Assembly (NCBI GenBank): GCA_964564695.1 | Contig: CAZMCC010000100.1 | Span: forward strand, 1 to 13,365 | DNA: 13,365 nucleotides | Source: CAZMCC01 sp964564695 | GTDB taxonomy: Bacteria; Planctomycetota; Phycisphaerae; Phycisphaerales; UBA1924 | Direction: 5' to 3' | Shown: piece after piece, positions 1 through 6,485 of the stretch | How the letters are laid out: each line of letters opens with the position of its first letter | Numbering within the stretch: the first letter of the stretch is position 1 | The notes under the pieces: generated by a model | Told to the model about the DNA's origin: nothing | Databases searched by the model: none | The model's input: only the letters and a program-made list of their open reading frames with translations | Translations under genes and position numbers: made by a program

Positions 1-1
1 G

Positions 2-67
2 GGTGGTGGCGGCGGTGGCGGTGGTGGCCGCGGCGGCGACCGTCCGGCCCGCGGCGGCGGCTGGTAA
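2..67 (+). CDS. C-terminal tail of a Gly/Arg-rich protein (5' partial)
   Basis: One frame is open from the window edge to a TAA at 65-67. It encodes about nine glycines followed by RGGDRPARGGGW. Glycine-rich tails with RGG motifs are typical of RNA-binding proteins, for example short bacterial RRM proteins or DEAD-box helicases, where the tail is disordered and binds RNA. The frame is followed by two hairpins, the second with a T-tract, as expected at a gene end. Only 21 codons are visible and no folded domain is in view, so the RNA-binding role is inference from composition. The other frames here are also glycine- or arginine-rich because of the GGC/GGT repeats. Confidence 0.5.
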   Translation, partial: GGGGGGGGGRGGDRPARGGGW

Positions 68-82
68 GCCCCCCACACCCTG

Positions 83-99
83 ACGGGCTCGAAGCCCGT
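83..99 (+). terminator. Hairpin after the first stop codon
   Basis: A perfect 7-bp stem, ACGGGCT (83-89) with AGCCCGT (93-99), encloses a 3-nt loop, CGA. It lies 15 bp after the TAA at 67. There is no T-tract directly after it, so it may be a processing or accessory hairpin rather than the terminator itself. Confidence 0.4.
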
Positions 100-121
100 G
101 CAATTCACGACCCCTCAAAGC

Positions 122-149
122 GCCCGCTTCACAGCGGGCCCTTTTCTTT
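122..149 (+). terminator. Rho-independent terminator of the upstream gene
   Basis: A GCCCGC (122-127) / GCGGGC (134-139) stem with a 6-nt loop is followed by a T-rich run, TTTTCTTT (142-149). This is an intrinsic terminator arrangement, 55 bp after the stop of the preceding gene and 26 bp before the next start codon. It separates the two genes transcriptionally. Confidence 0.6.
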
Positions 150-174
150 CGCGCCCGCCACGCCACGATCGCCC

Positions 175-819
175 ATGCCCCACCGGCGATTCGCCGTTGT
201 CCTCCTCGTCTGCATCACCTTGTTCGCGCCCGTGCTCCTCGCCGGCTGCCGCACGACCATCGTGCACGCGCCGACGGGCCTCTCCGACCCCGTCCCCATC
301 TTCATCGCCGACTACGGCAAGCACTCCAGCCTCGTCCTCCCACGCGACGACGGCACGCTCGTCGAGTGGGCCTACGGCGAGTGGGACTGGTTCGCCGCGG
401 GCAAGACCGGGTTCTGGCGGATCCCCGGCGTGATGCTGGGCGACCACCCCGGCGCGCTCGGCCGGCGCGAGCTGGGCGACTCTGGCAGCGACACCGACGC
501 CCAGACACTCGTGGCCGCGATGCGCCTGGAGTCAGCCCACCGCGTCGACGTCGAGCGGTCGAAGGCGGCGGCCCTGGTGACCAAGCTCGACGAGGCCGCC
601 GCCGCCGGAGCACCCCACGCGCTCTTCAACCCTGAAAACAGCCTCATCTTTGTGCCCGACCCACGCCCCTACTCGATGAGCTTCCACTGCAACACCGTCA
701 CCGCCCAGTGGCTCCGCGAGCTCGGCTGCGACGTCGGCGACGCCGGGTTTGTCGCGGAATTCGAAATACTGCCCGCCGCGACGCCCCAACAGGCGACGCC
801 GCCCGCCCCACGGCAGTAA
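175..819 (+). CDS. Lipoprotein, DUF2459-like (distant)
   Basis: This encodes 214 residues. The N-terminus has a charged start (MPHRRF), a hydrophobic stretch at about 7-23 and the lipobox L22-A-G-C25, so it should be exported and lipid-anchored at C25. The mature part contains 'IFIADYGKHSSLVLP' followed by 'VEWAYGEWDWFA', and later 'HCNTVTAQWLRELG'. This pattern (a His in the first block, a Gly/Trp/Asp block, then a Cys-Asn-Thr block near the C-terminus) resembles DUF2459/TIGR02117 proteins of unknown function. The similarity is from memory and distant. The last 15 residues are Ala/Pro/Gln-rich. The ATG at 175 is the only start that keeps the signal peptide. The next gene starts about 20 bp downstream, so co-transcription is likely. 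Confidence 0.75.
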   Translation: MPHRRFAVVLLVCITLFAPVLLAGCRTTIVHAPTGLSDPVPIFIADYGKHSSLVLPRDDGTLVEWAYGEWDWFAAGKTGFWRIPGVMLGDHPGALGRRELGDSGSDTDAQTLVAAMRLESAHRVDVERSKAAALVTKLDEAAAAGAPHALFNPENSLIFVPDPRPYSMSFHCNTVTAQWLRELGCDVGDAGFVAEFEILPAATPQQATPPAPRQ

Positions 820-838
820 TGTTGCCCCGAGAAATCCC

Positions 839-2851
839 TTGTCCATCCGGTGGAAGCTCATCCTGGCGATCGGTGCCCCCCTGCTGGGGCTCTTGGCGGT
901 GCTGCTGTCGCTCGACTACGCGCGCCGCAGCGACGAGGCGTTCGACAAGACCCGCAAGGAGCTTCGCGGCAGCGCCCGGAACCTCGCCGTCAGCTACGAC
1001 GCCGAGTTCGGGAAAATGGCCCAGGTCGCGATCTCCACCGCGGCGCTGCTCGAAACCCAGCCGAACATCGACGAGGCCGAGTACTACACGATCCTCAAGA
1101 GCGCCGTCGAGAGCAACCCGTGGATCTACGGCTCGTGCGCAGCCCTCGAGCCCGGACTGGGGCCGCCCGCCACGCTCGGCCCCACCGACGGCATCGTCCC
1201 GCACGTCGACCGGCCGACGCTGCGGGACCGCCAGGGGCTCTTCTGCCCGTACATCTTCAAAACCAGAGACGGCCTGCGTCGCCTCGATGTCGCCCAGGCG
1301 TACGACTACCTCGACTCCAAGTGGGAGTGGTACAACAAGCCGCGGGCCGGGGGCGGGGCCTTCTGGACCGAGCCCTTCTACGACAAAGACGCCGGCGACA
1401 TCATCATGGTGACCTTCGTCGCCCCGATGCACCGCGACGGCAAGTTCGTGGGGACGGTCAACATCGACGTCGACCTCTCGGAGCTCCAGAAGCTGGCGAA
1501 GGCCGACGAACAGGACAAGGGCGACAGCGAGGACGCGCAGGACAAGGGCGCAAGCGAGCTGTACATCGTGAGCCACGCCGGCCGGTTCGTCGTCGCCCCG
1601 GTCTTCGCGTGGGTGATGAACGAGACGCTCGACAACCTCGCCAGCCGCCACCCCGAGCCCGCGTCGATCCTCGCGCTCAAGGAGAAGATGCTCGACGGCC
1701 AGCGCGGCGTCGTCGTGATCCGCAGCATCGCCCCCGGCCACGACAAGCTCATGCTCGCGTACGAGCCCCTCACCGCCACGGGATGGTCCCTCGCCAAGTC
1801 CGTAACGCAGTACGACTTCATGGCGTCCGTGAACAGCGAGCTGCGCCGCGGCGCGCTCATCGGCCTCGCCGCCATCGCCGGCGTCCTCGTCATCGTCGTC
1901 GGCATGGGGACCTGGCTCGTCCGCCCAGTCGAACGCCTGGCCCTCGCCGTGCGCCAGCTCGGCTCGGGCAACCTCGCCGCCGAGGCCCAGGGCGTCAAGT
2001 CCAACGACGAGATCGGCCAGCTCGCCCGCACGTTCAACGGCATGGTCAGCCAGCTCCGCTCCCACGTCGAGGCCCTCACCCGCGAGACCGAGGCCCGCCA
2101 GCGCGTCGAATCCGAGCTCAACATCGCCCGGGCCATCCAGGCCTCGATGCTGCCGCACAACTTCCCCGACTCCGAGCAGATCAGCATCTTCGCCCGCAGC
2201 ACGCCCGCGAAGTTCGTCGGGGGCGACTTCTACGACTTCTTCACCGGGCCCGACGCCGTCGTCAGCATCGTCGTCGCCGACGTCTCGGGCAAGGGCGTTC
2301 CCGCCGCGATGCTCATGGCCGTGACCCGCACGCTCCTGCGCAGCGTCGCCGCCGACCCGCAGGTGGCCCACTGCCCGGCGATGATCCTGCAGCGGGTGAA
2401 CGACCAGCTCGTCGAGGAAAACTCCGAGGGGATGTTCGTGACGCTGTTCCTCGGGCGCTACGACCCGGCGACCGGGCTGCTCACGTTCTCGAACGCCGGG
2501 CACCCGCCGCCGTACATCGTGAACCCGAAAGGTGAAGTCCGCTCGCTCGGCCTGCCGACCGGCACCGTGCTGGGCGTCGACGCCTCATTCAAGATGGGCA
2601 AACGCGTCGAGAGCCTCGGCCCGGGCGACACGCTCGTGCTCTACTCCGACGGCGTCACCGAGGGCCGCTCCCCCACGCGCGAGCTCTTCGGCGCAGCCCG
2701 CCTCGAGGCCGTCCTCAAGGAATGGGGCGACCGCAGCGCCAAGGGCGTGTGCGAACGCGTGTACGCGGCCGTCGAAACCTTCCAGGGCGGCCCGGGCCAG
2801 GACCACCAGGCCGACGACATCACGGTGATGGCGCTGTCGCGGAAGCGATAA
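839..2851 (+). CDS. Membrane-bound Cache-HAMP-SpoIIE (PP2C) phosphatase
   Basis: This is an RsbU-like sensor phosphatase of 670 residues. Order: TM helix (about 5-27), periplasmic double-Cache-type sensor (about 40-320, with 'WYNKPRAGGGAFWTEPFYD' and 'GTVNIDVDLSEL'), TM helix (about 338-360), HAMP (about 361-412), short coiled coil, and SpoIIE/PP2C domain (about 430-668). The metal-site motifs are intact: GGDFYD (461-466), DVSGKG (481-486), SDG near 604, and the terminal DD (659-660). It should dephosphorylate a phosphoserine on a STAS antagonist in response to an extracellular ligand. I prefer the TTG at 839, preceded by a weak GAGA at 829-832 and 19 bp after the lipoprotein stop. An ATG at 749 is in frame, but its 30 extra residues are Arg/Pro-rich, overlap the lipoprotein gene out of frame and look non-native. 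A charged insert (about residues 220-238) interrupts the sensor. The stop codon lies inside an inverted repeat shared with the next gene. Confidence 0.93.
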   Translation: MSIRWKLILAIGAPLLGLLAVLLSLDYARRSDEAFDKTRKELRGSARNLAVSYDAEFGKMAQVAISTAALLETQPNIDEAEYYTILKSAVESNPWIYGSCAALEPGLGPPATLGPTDGIVPHVDRPTLRDRQGLFCPYIFKTRDGLRRLDVAQAYDYLDSKWEWYNKPRAGGGAFWTEPFYDKDAGDIIMVTFVAPMHRDGKFVGTVNIDVDLSELQKLAKADEQDKGDSEDAQDKGASELYIVSHAGRFVVAPVFAWVMNETLDNLASRHPEPASILALKEKMLDGQRGVVVIRSIAPGHDKLMLAYEPLTATGWSLAKSVTQYDFMASVNSELRRGALIGLAAIAGVLVIVVGMGTWLVRPVERLALAVRQLGSGNLAAEAQGVKSNDEIGQLARTFNGMVSQLRSHVEALTRETEARQRVESELNIARAIQASMLPHNFPDSEQISIFARSTPAKFVGGDFYDFFTGPDAVVSIVVADVSGKGVPAAMLMAVTRTLLRSVAADPQVAHCPAMILQRVNDQLVEENSEGMFVTLFLGRYDPATGLLTFSNAGHPPPYIVNPKGEVRSLGLPTGTVLGVDASFKMGKRVESLGPGDTLVLYSDGVTEGRSPTRELFGAARLEAVLKEWGDRSAKGVCERVYAAVETFQGGPGQDHQADDITVMALSRKR

Positions 2852-2953
2852 GAGCCCAGAGCGGCAGCGACGGGCCACGGCGACAACCGTTCGTCTGCCG
2901 CCATCGCCGATACGAACGCCCCCGTGGCCGGGCGCTACCGCTTCCGGCTCTTA
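2849..2953. terminator. Long inverted repeat between convergent genes
   Basis: Arms 2849-2880 and 2922-2953 are each 32 nt and match at 26 of 32 positions when paired. The outermost 8 bp (TAAGAGCC / GGCTCTTA) and innermost 8 bp (GGCCACGG / CCGTGGCC) are perfect. A further 7-bp stem, CGTTCGT (2888-2894) / ACGAACG (2912-2918), nests inside. The outermost TAA on each strand is the stop codon of the phosphatase and of the carbamoyltransferase respectively. No T-tract follows. A bidirectional terminator or 3'-end stabiliser is the likely role, by inference. Confidence 0.6.
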
Positions 2954-4714
2954 CTTCCGATGATCCCCCGGCTTCTCCAGCCAGAAGTTCCCGATCCCCA
3001 GCGCGTCCATGTGCGTCCGCGCCACGCAGTCGATCGCCTGCGCCGGCGTGTGCACGATGGGCTCGTTCTCGTTGAAGCTCGTGTTGAGCACCACCGGAAT
3101 CCCGGTCTTCTTGTCGAACTCGGTAATGAGGTCGTGGAAGATGTCGTTCTGCTCGCGCCGCACGGTCTGCACGCGACCCGTGTCATCCTCGTGCGTCGTC
3201 GCGCTCAGGCGCTCCTTCCACTCGGACCGCACCTTGAAGACCACGTTCATGAACGGCACTGGTTGAGTGCCGTGGAAACAGTCCTTCAGGCGGTTCTCGA
3301 GCACCACGGGCGCGAACGGACGGAATGGTTCCCGGTTCTTAACGCGCGCGTTCAGCGTCGCCTTCATCTCCGGCCAACCCGGGTGGCACAGGATCGAGCG
3401 GTTCCCCAGCGCCCGCGGCCCCCACTCCTCGCGCCCCTGGAACCAACCCATGATCCTGCCCTGGCTCAGCGACTCGACCGCCTTGGCCACCACGCCCTCG
3501 CGCGTCAGCTTCTGGTACGGGAACCCCGACGCCTTGATGTCCTTCTCGATCTGATCGTCAGTCCAGGAAGTTCCCCAGTAGCCGCTCCACACCGCCGGCG
3601 TGCGCCCGACGCCCAGCTTGTTGTGCAGCACCCACGCCGCGGCGCCCGCGGCCGTGCCGTCGTCGCTGGCGGCGGGCTGGAAATACACGTCGTCGAGGAT
3701 GCCCTGCATCAGGCACTTGCCGTTGCCCACGCCGTTGAGGGCGCAGCCGCCCGCCATCGCGGCCGTCTTGTACCCGGTCTTGGCGACCGCGTCGGCGATC
3801 AGCGCGAGATACAGCTTCTCGAAGTGCGCCTGCAGCGACGCGGCGATGTCGTTCTCGCGCTGCCCCAGCGGCGTTTTGCGCTGCCGGTTCTCGCCGAACA
3901 GCTCCTTCATCTTGTCCGACCACATCTGCGGCGTGAGGATCTCGTCCTCGCTCTCCGTATTGAGCATCTGCGCCGTCTTGTGGTGCTGGAAGTAATCCAG
4001 ATTCAGCCGGATGCCGCGCTCGGGGTCATACGTCGCGAGCTTCGCCATCTGGTCCATGTACTTGGGCTGGCCATACGCCGCGAGCCCCATGACCTTGTAT
4101 TCCTCGCCGTACTTCGTGAACCCGATGAAGTGGCACACGCTCGTGTACAGCACGCCCAGCGAGTGCGGCCAGTAGCAGCGGTTCAGGATCTCGATCTTCG
4201 TGCCTTCGCACTTGGCGATCATCGCCGTCGCGAAGTCCCCCGCGCCGTCGACGCTGATCCCCGCGCACTTGTCGTACGGCGACCAGTAGAAGCTCGACGC
4301 GACGTGCGCCAGGTGGTGCTCCACGCGGTGGAACGTCGCCTTGATGTCGGCCTCGTTCACGCCCGTGGCTTCCGCGAAGTTCTCGCCAAGGCCCATCGCT
4401 TCACGCTGAACACCCAGCCGCTTGCGCATCGTCGAGATGCCCGCGGAGGGGTTCGCCAGCATGAACTTCGCCTTGGCCGCCGCGTTCGCCTTCGGGTCGC
4501 GCGCGATCGCGATGTCCGTCACGTCCGCCATCGTCGCCCCGCCCATGCGGAGGACTTCCTGGATGGCCAGGCGCGGGAACGCCGCGGAGTGCTTCTTGCG
4601 GTTGATCCGCTCCTCCGAGATCGCGGCGACCACGCCCTGGTCATTGACCAGCACGGCCGAGGTGTCGGGGTGAGCGGTAGTGATGCCGAGGACCAGGTGC
4701 GATTGGGGGGGCAT
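2951..4714 (-). CDS. Carbamoyltransferase, NodU/CmcH/TobZ family
   Basis: This encodes 587 residues, a usual length for the family. These enzymes activate carbamoyl phosphate with ATP to carbamoyl-AMP at an N-terminal Kae1-like site, then transfer the carbamoyl group to a hydroxyl of a sugar, antibiotic or Nod factor. Visible: N-terminal ASKHA-like fold starting 'LVLGITTAHPDTSAVLV' with SEER (33-36); metal-binding 'VEHHLAH' (131-137); 'SVDGAGD' (154-160); 'MAGGCALNGVGNGK' (320-333); and the C-terminal carbamoyl-phosphate domain with 'GWFQGREEWGPRALGNRSIL' (423-442) and 'VVLNTSFNENEPIVHTPAQAID' (541-562). The ATG at 4714 begins the conserved part. The longer in-frame start at 4825 would add 37 residues derived from intergenic repeat and palindrome sequence. 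No glycosyltransferase or antibiotic gene is adjacent, so the substrate is unknown. Confidence 0.93.
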   Translation of the reverse strand: MPPQSHLVLGITTAHPDTSAVLVNDQGVVAAISEERINRKKHSAAFPRLAIQEVLRMGGATMADVTDIAIARDPKANAAAKAKFMLANPSAGISTMRKRLGVQREAMGLGENFAEATGVNEADIKATFHRVEHHLAHVASSFYWSPYDKCAGISVDGAGDFATAMIAKCEGTKIEILNRCYWPHSLGVLYTSVCHFIGFTKYGEEYKVMGLAAYGQPKYMDQMAKLATYDPERGIRLNLDYFQHHKTAQMLNTESEDEILTPQMWSDKMKELFGENRQRKTPLGQRENDIAASLQAHFEKLYLALIADAVAKTGYKTAAMAGGCALNGVGNGKCLMQGILDDVYFQPAASDDGTAAGAAAWVLHNKLGVGRTPAVWSGYWGTSWTDDQIEKDIKASGFPYQKLTREGVVAKAVESLSQGRIMGWFQGREEWGPRALGNRSILCHPGWPEMKATLNARVKNREPFRPFAPVVLENRLKDCFHGTQPVPFMNVVFKVRSEWKERLSATTHEDDTGRVQTVRREQNDIFHDLITEFDKKTGIPVVLNTSFNENEPIVHTPAQAIDCVARTHMDALGIGNFWLEKPGDHRK

Positions 4715-4824
4715 GGGGATCAGTTCCGAAAAACGGCCCGGGGAAGTCGGGAGGGGCGGAATCCACAGGATCGACCCAACGCCCGGGTGCCATAAGCACG
4801 CACGTCCGGGGCGCAGGTTCGTCA

Positions 4825-4842
4825 CCGGAGTTCGAACCCCGG
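4825..4842. repeat. 18-bp imperfect palindrome centred on GTTCGAAC
   Basis: The sequence CCGGAGTTCGAACCCCGG pairs with itself at 8 of 9 positions, the exception being A4829/C4838. It lies in a divergent promoter region about 110 bp upstream of the carbamoyltransferase start. It could be an operator for a dimeric regulator. It also resembles a tRNA T-arm, but the stem-loop register does not fit a 7-nt T-loop. Confidence 0.4.
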
Positions 4843-5005
4843 CACGCCGCCCATTTCCCCATCAGCCGCCAAACAAACCGGGTTGGGGGGGCGAGAGGGA
4901 ACCGGGACAGTAGTATCGGACCATTCGCCGGGCGAGCATTCAGCCGGGGCGGCCGGGGGGGGTGGTCGCCTATGACTAGTTGGCAAAAGGTCCGGGTGCG
5001 GGGCA

Positions 5006-5035
5006 GGGTGCCCCGGCGGAGCTTTGTCCGCCGGG
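5006..5035 (+). repeat. GCTTTG-loop hairpin repeat, unit A
   Basis: The head GGGTGC is followed by a perfect 9-bp stem, CCCGGCGGA (5012-5020) / TCCGCCGGG (5027-5035), enclosing the hexaloop GCTTTG (5021-5026). The same head-plus-stem pattern recurs at 11286-11315 and, on the other strand, at 11346-11374. The head and loop, with different stems, recur at 6423-6453 and 9283-9318. It lies 28 bp before the B12/GTPase start codon, so it could be in that gene's leader RNA. Confidence 0.7.
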
Positions 5036-5063
5036 ATCCGCTGGAATCGACCCCCCCCTTCCC

Positions 5064-6320
5064 ATGCCGACCACCCACGCCCTCAACGCCGCCACCACCG
5101 AATTCGAGAAGCTCGACCGCTGCTCGGGCCTCGACCACCGCCCGCGCGTGCTGCTCGGCAAGATGGGCCTCGACGGCCACGACCGCGGCGTCAAGGTCAT
5201 CGCCCGGGCCCTGCGCGACTCCGGTGTGCACGTGATCTACTCCGGCCTGTGGCAGACGCCGCGGAGCCTGGCGATCTCGGCCCGCGACGAGGACGTCGAC
5301 GTCATCGCCGCGAGCATGATGAGCAACAGCCACATGATCCTCGGCCCCAAGCTGCTCGAGGCGCTCAAGGCGCTGGGGCGCCCGGACCTGCCGGTGTACA
5401 TGGGAGGCATCCTCCCTCAGGAAGACCTCCCCAAGCTCCTCGAGATGGGGATCGGCAAGTGCTTCACAACCGGGACGGGGCTGCTCGACATCGTTGAAGC
5501 CGTGCGCGGCGCGGTGCGCCCGTACGAGGCCACGGTCTCCGCCGGTGCCGCGGCCCAGCTCGCCCGCGACATCTCCCTCGCCCACGCGGGACGCCCGGTG
5601 CGCCCGGGCGCCAAGCGCCGCAAGCCCAAGCGCGTCATCGGCGTCACGGGATCTCCCGGCGCGGGCAAGAGCACACTCGTCGCCCAGCTCGCCGGTGAGT
5701 TCACGCGCCGGGCGAAGGAACAGACTGGCTTGGGCCGCTGCGGCGTCGTCGCCTTCGACCCCATGAGCCCGATCACCTCCGGCGCCCTGCTCGGCGACCG
5801 CCTCCGTGTCGACTTCAACAGCCTCGACGAGGCGGTCTACTACCGCAGCCTCGCCATCAGCGGCGAGGACTATCACGCCACCGACGAGATCATCGAGCTC
5901 ATCGGCGGCGCCTTTGAGAGTCAGGGTGGCACAGGCGTCCCGCCTGTGCTCGTGGGTCATAACGCATCTGGCTCGGCCGCAGCGGCCCACACAGGCGGGA
6001 CGTCTGTGCCACCTGCTCACGGCCCCATCGACACCCTCTTCGTCGAAACTGTCGGCGCGGGCCAGAACGAGACCAAAATCCGCTCGCACGTCGGTCGCAC
6101 GATGGTCGTGCTGACTCCCGGCATGGGCGACGCCGTGCAGATGGACAAGGCCGGCATCCTCGAGATCGCCGACCTCTTCGTGTGCAACAAGGCGGACTAC
6201 CCCGGCCAGAACGAGCTGATGCGCGACCTCCGCGACATCGCCGGCCGCCGCCCCGTGTTCGAGACCGTCGCCACCAAGGGCCAGGGAATCCCCGAACTCC
6301 TCGACGCTCTTCTCTCCTGA
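5064..6320 (+). CDS. B12-binding domain fused to MeaB/ArgK-type GTPase
   Basis: This encodes 418 residues. The N-terminal half (about 26-150) is a cobalamin-binding domain of the methylmalonyl-CoA mutase type: 'RPRVLLGKMGLDGHDRG' carries DxHxxG with the cobalt-ligand His at residue 39, followed by 'VIAASMMSNSHM' and 'VYMGGILPQED'. The C-terminal half (about 190-418) is a G3E-family GTPase of the MeaB group: Walker A GSPGAGKST (196-204), 'FDPMSPITSGALLGDR', 'VETVGAGQNE' and NKAD (375-378). MeaB proteins gate cofactor loading and protect B12 mutases. The order matches the N-terminal part of fused isobutyryl-CoA mutase (IcmF), but the catalytic barrel is absent, so a separate large subunit is implied. 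The start at 5064 begins native sequence; codons upstream in frame come from repeat unit A. A repeat-encoded insert of about 36 residues (286-321) interrupts the GTPase just before the 'DTLFVETVG' strand. Confidence 0.9.
   Translation: MPTTHALNAATTEFEKLDRCSGLDHRPRVLLGKMGLDGHDRGVKVIARALRDSGVHVIYSGLWQTPRSLAISARDEDVDVIAASMMSNSHMILGPKLLEALKALGRPDLPVYMGGILPQEDLPKLLEMGIGKCFTTGTGLLDIVEAVRGAVRPYEATVSAGAAAQLARDISLAHAGRPVRPGAKRRKPKRVIGVTGSPGAGKSTLVAQLAGEFTRRAKEQTGLGRCGVVAFDPMSPITSGALLGDRLRVDFNSLDEAVYYRSLAISGEDYHATDEIIELIGGAFESQGGTGVPPVLVGHNASGSAAAAHTGGTSVPPAHGPIDTLFVETVGAGQNETKIRSHVGRTMVVLTPGMGDAVQMDKAGILEIADLFVCNKADYPGQNELMRDLRDIAGRRPVFETVATKGQGIPELLDALLS
5924..6013. repeat. Palindromic repeat pair inserted in frame in the GTPase
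   Basis: Arms 5925-5948 and 5990-6013 are inverted copies of 24 nt matching at 23 positions (G5935 against the base opposite at 6003 differs). Each arm is itself a hairpin; in the left arm CACAGGCG and CGCCTGTG flank a TCC loop. Between the arms lies a perfect GGCCGC-A-GCGGCC palindrome (5975-5987). The insert keeps the frame, encoding GGTGVPPV on the way in and HTGGTSVPP on the way out. The opposite strand is also open here and reads RRDACATL. Confidence 0.85.
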
Positions 6321-6322
6321 CG

Positions 6323-6350
6323 CCGGACCTGAGGCTCGGCGAAGGTCCGG
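6323..6350 (+). terminator. Hairpin after the B12/GTPase gene
   Basis: A perfect 8-bp stem, CCGGACCT (6323-6330) / AGGTCCGG (6343-6350), encloses a 12-nt loop and begins 2 bp after the TGA at 6318-6320. The following bases, GTCTGTGT, are only moderately T-rich, so termination may be weak or factor-dependent. Confidence 0.45.
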
Positions 6351-6359
6351 GTCTGTGTC

Positions 6360-6413
6360 ACGGGTGGCCTCCGCCGGCATCAAACCATGTCGGCGTCTCG
6401 AGCGAACACCCGT
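6360..6413 (-). repeat. Hairpin repeat with GGTTTG loop, unit F
   Basis: Read on the minus strand, the segment starts ACGGGTG, then has GCCGACAT, the loop GGTTTG (complement of 6381-6386) and ATGCCGGC, a stem with 7 of 8 pairs matched. An outer stem, ACGGGTG (6360-6366) / CACCCGT (6407-6413), closes it. The GGGTG head and the NNTTTG hexaloop place it near the GCTTTG family. It lies back to back with unit B just to the right. Confidence 0.5.
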
Positions 6414-6422
6414 TCCAGGCGC

Positions 6423-6453
6423 GGGTGCCACTACCGGCCGCTTTGGGCCGGTA
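6423..6453 (+). repeat. GCTTTG-loop hairpin repeat, unit B
   Basis: The head GGGTGCCAC (6423-6431) is followed by a perfect 8-bp stem, TACCGGCC (6432-6439) / GGCCGGTA (6446-6453), around GCTTTG (6440-6445). The stem sequence is unlike units A, C and D while head and loop are the same. It ends 32 bp before the next gene's ATG. Confidence 0.7.
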
Positions 6454-6485
6454 CTGCCGCGGGTCCCTCACCTTCCGGATCATCC

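Larger units (their letters stand above)
4715..5063. promoter_or_regulatory. Divergent intergenic region
   Basis: This 349-bp gap lies between the divergently transcribed carbamoyltransferase and B12/GTPase genes, so both promoters should lie here. It holds a GGGTGCCATAAG segment at 4786-4797 that resembles the head of the repeat units described elsewhere, an imperfect palindrome at 4825-4842, several G-runs (4883-4891 and 4954-4962) and a GCTTTG-loop hairpin at 5006-5035. A TAGTAT at 4911-4916 could be a -10 box for the rightward gene, but I see no -35 at proper spacing. No Shine-Dalgarno sequence precedes the ATG at 5064. I find no convincing gene here. Confidence 0.5.

Noticed and set aside
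749..838. N-terminal extension of the Cache-HAMP-SpoIIE protein from the ATG at 749
   Set aside because: The 30 residues are Arg/Pro-rich and overlap the lipoprotein gene in another frame. A TTG at 839 with a weak upstream GAGA gives a normal membrane-protein start.
698..2503. Long open frame of about 600 codons on the minus strand opposite the Cache-HAMP-SpoIIE gene
   Set aside because: It is rich in Asp, Glu, Gly, Arg and Val with no domain, and mirrors the codon bias of the phosphatase gene. High GC makes such antisense frames common.
2924..4795. Open frame of over 600 codons on the plus strand opposite the carbamoyltransferase
   Set aside because: It is Arg/His/Leu/Val-rich with no recognisable fold, and the carbamoyltransferase frame has all family motifs.
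4786..4852. Possible tRNA gene on the plus strand
   Set aside because: The T-arm does not pair with a 7-nt loop, no matching 5' acceptor or D-arm is found, and the supposed anticodon stem has mismatches. Kept only as a remnant hypothesis.
4641..6431. Long minus-strand frame opposite the B12/GTPase gene, containing RRDACATL
   Set aside because: The RRDACATL part is the reverse reading of the palindromic repeat and the remainder is a shadow of the coding strand.
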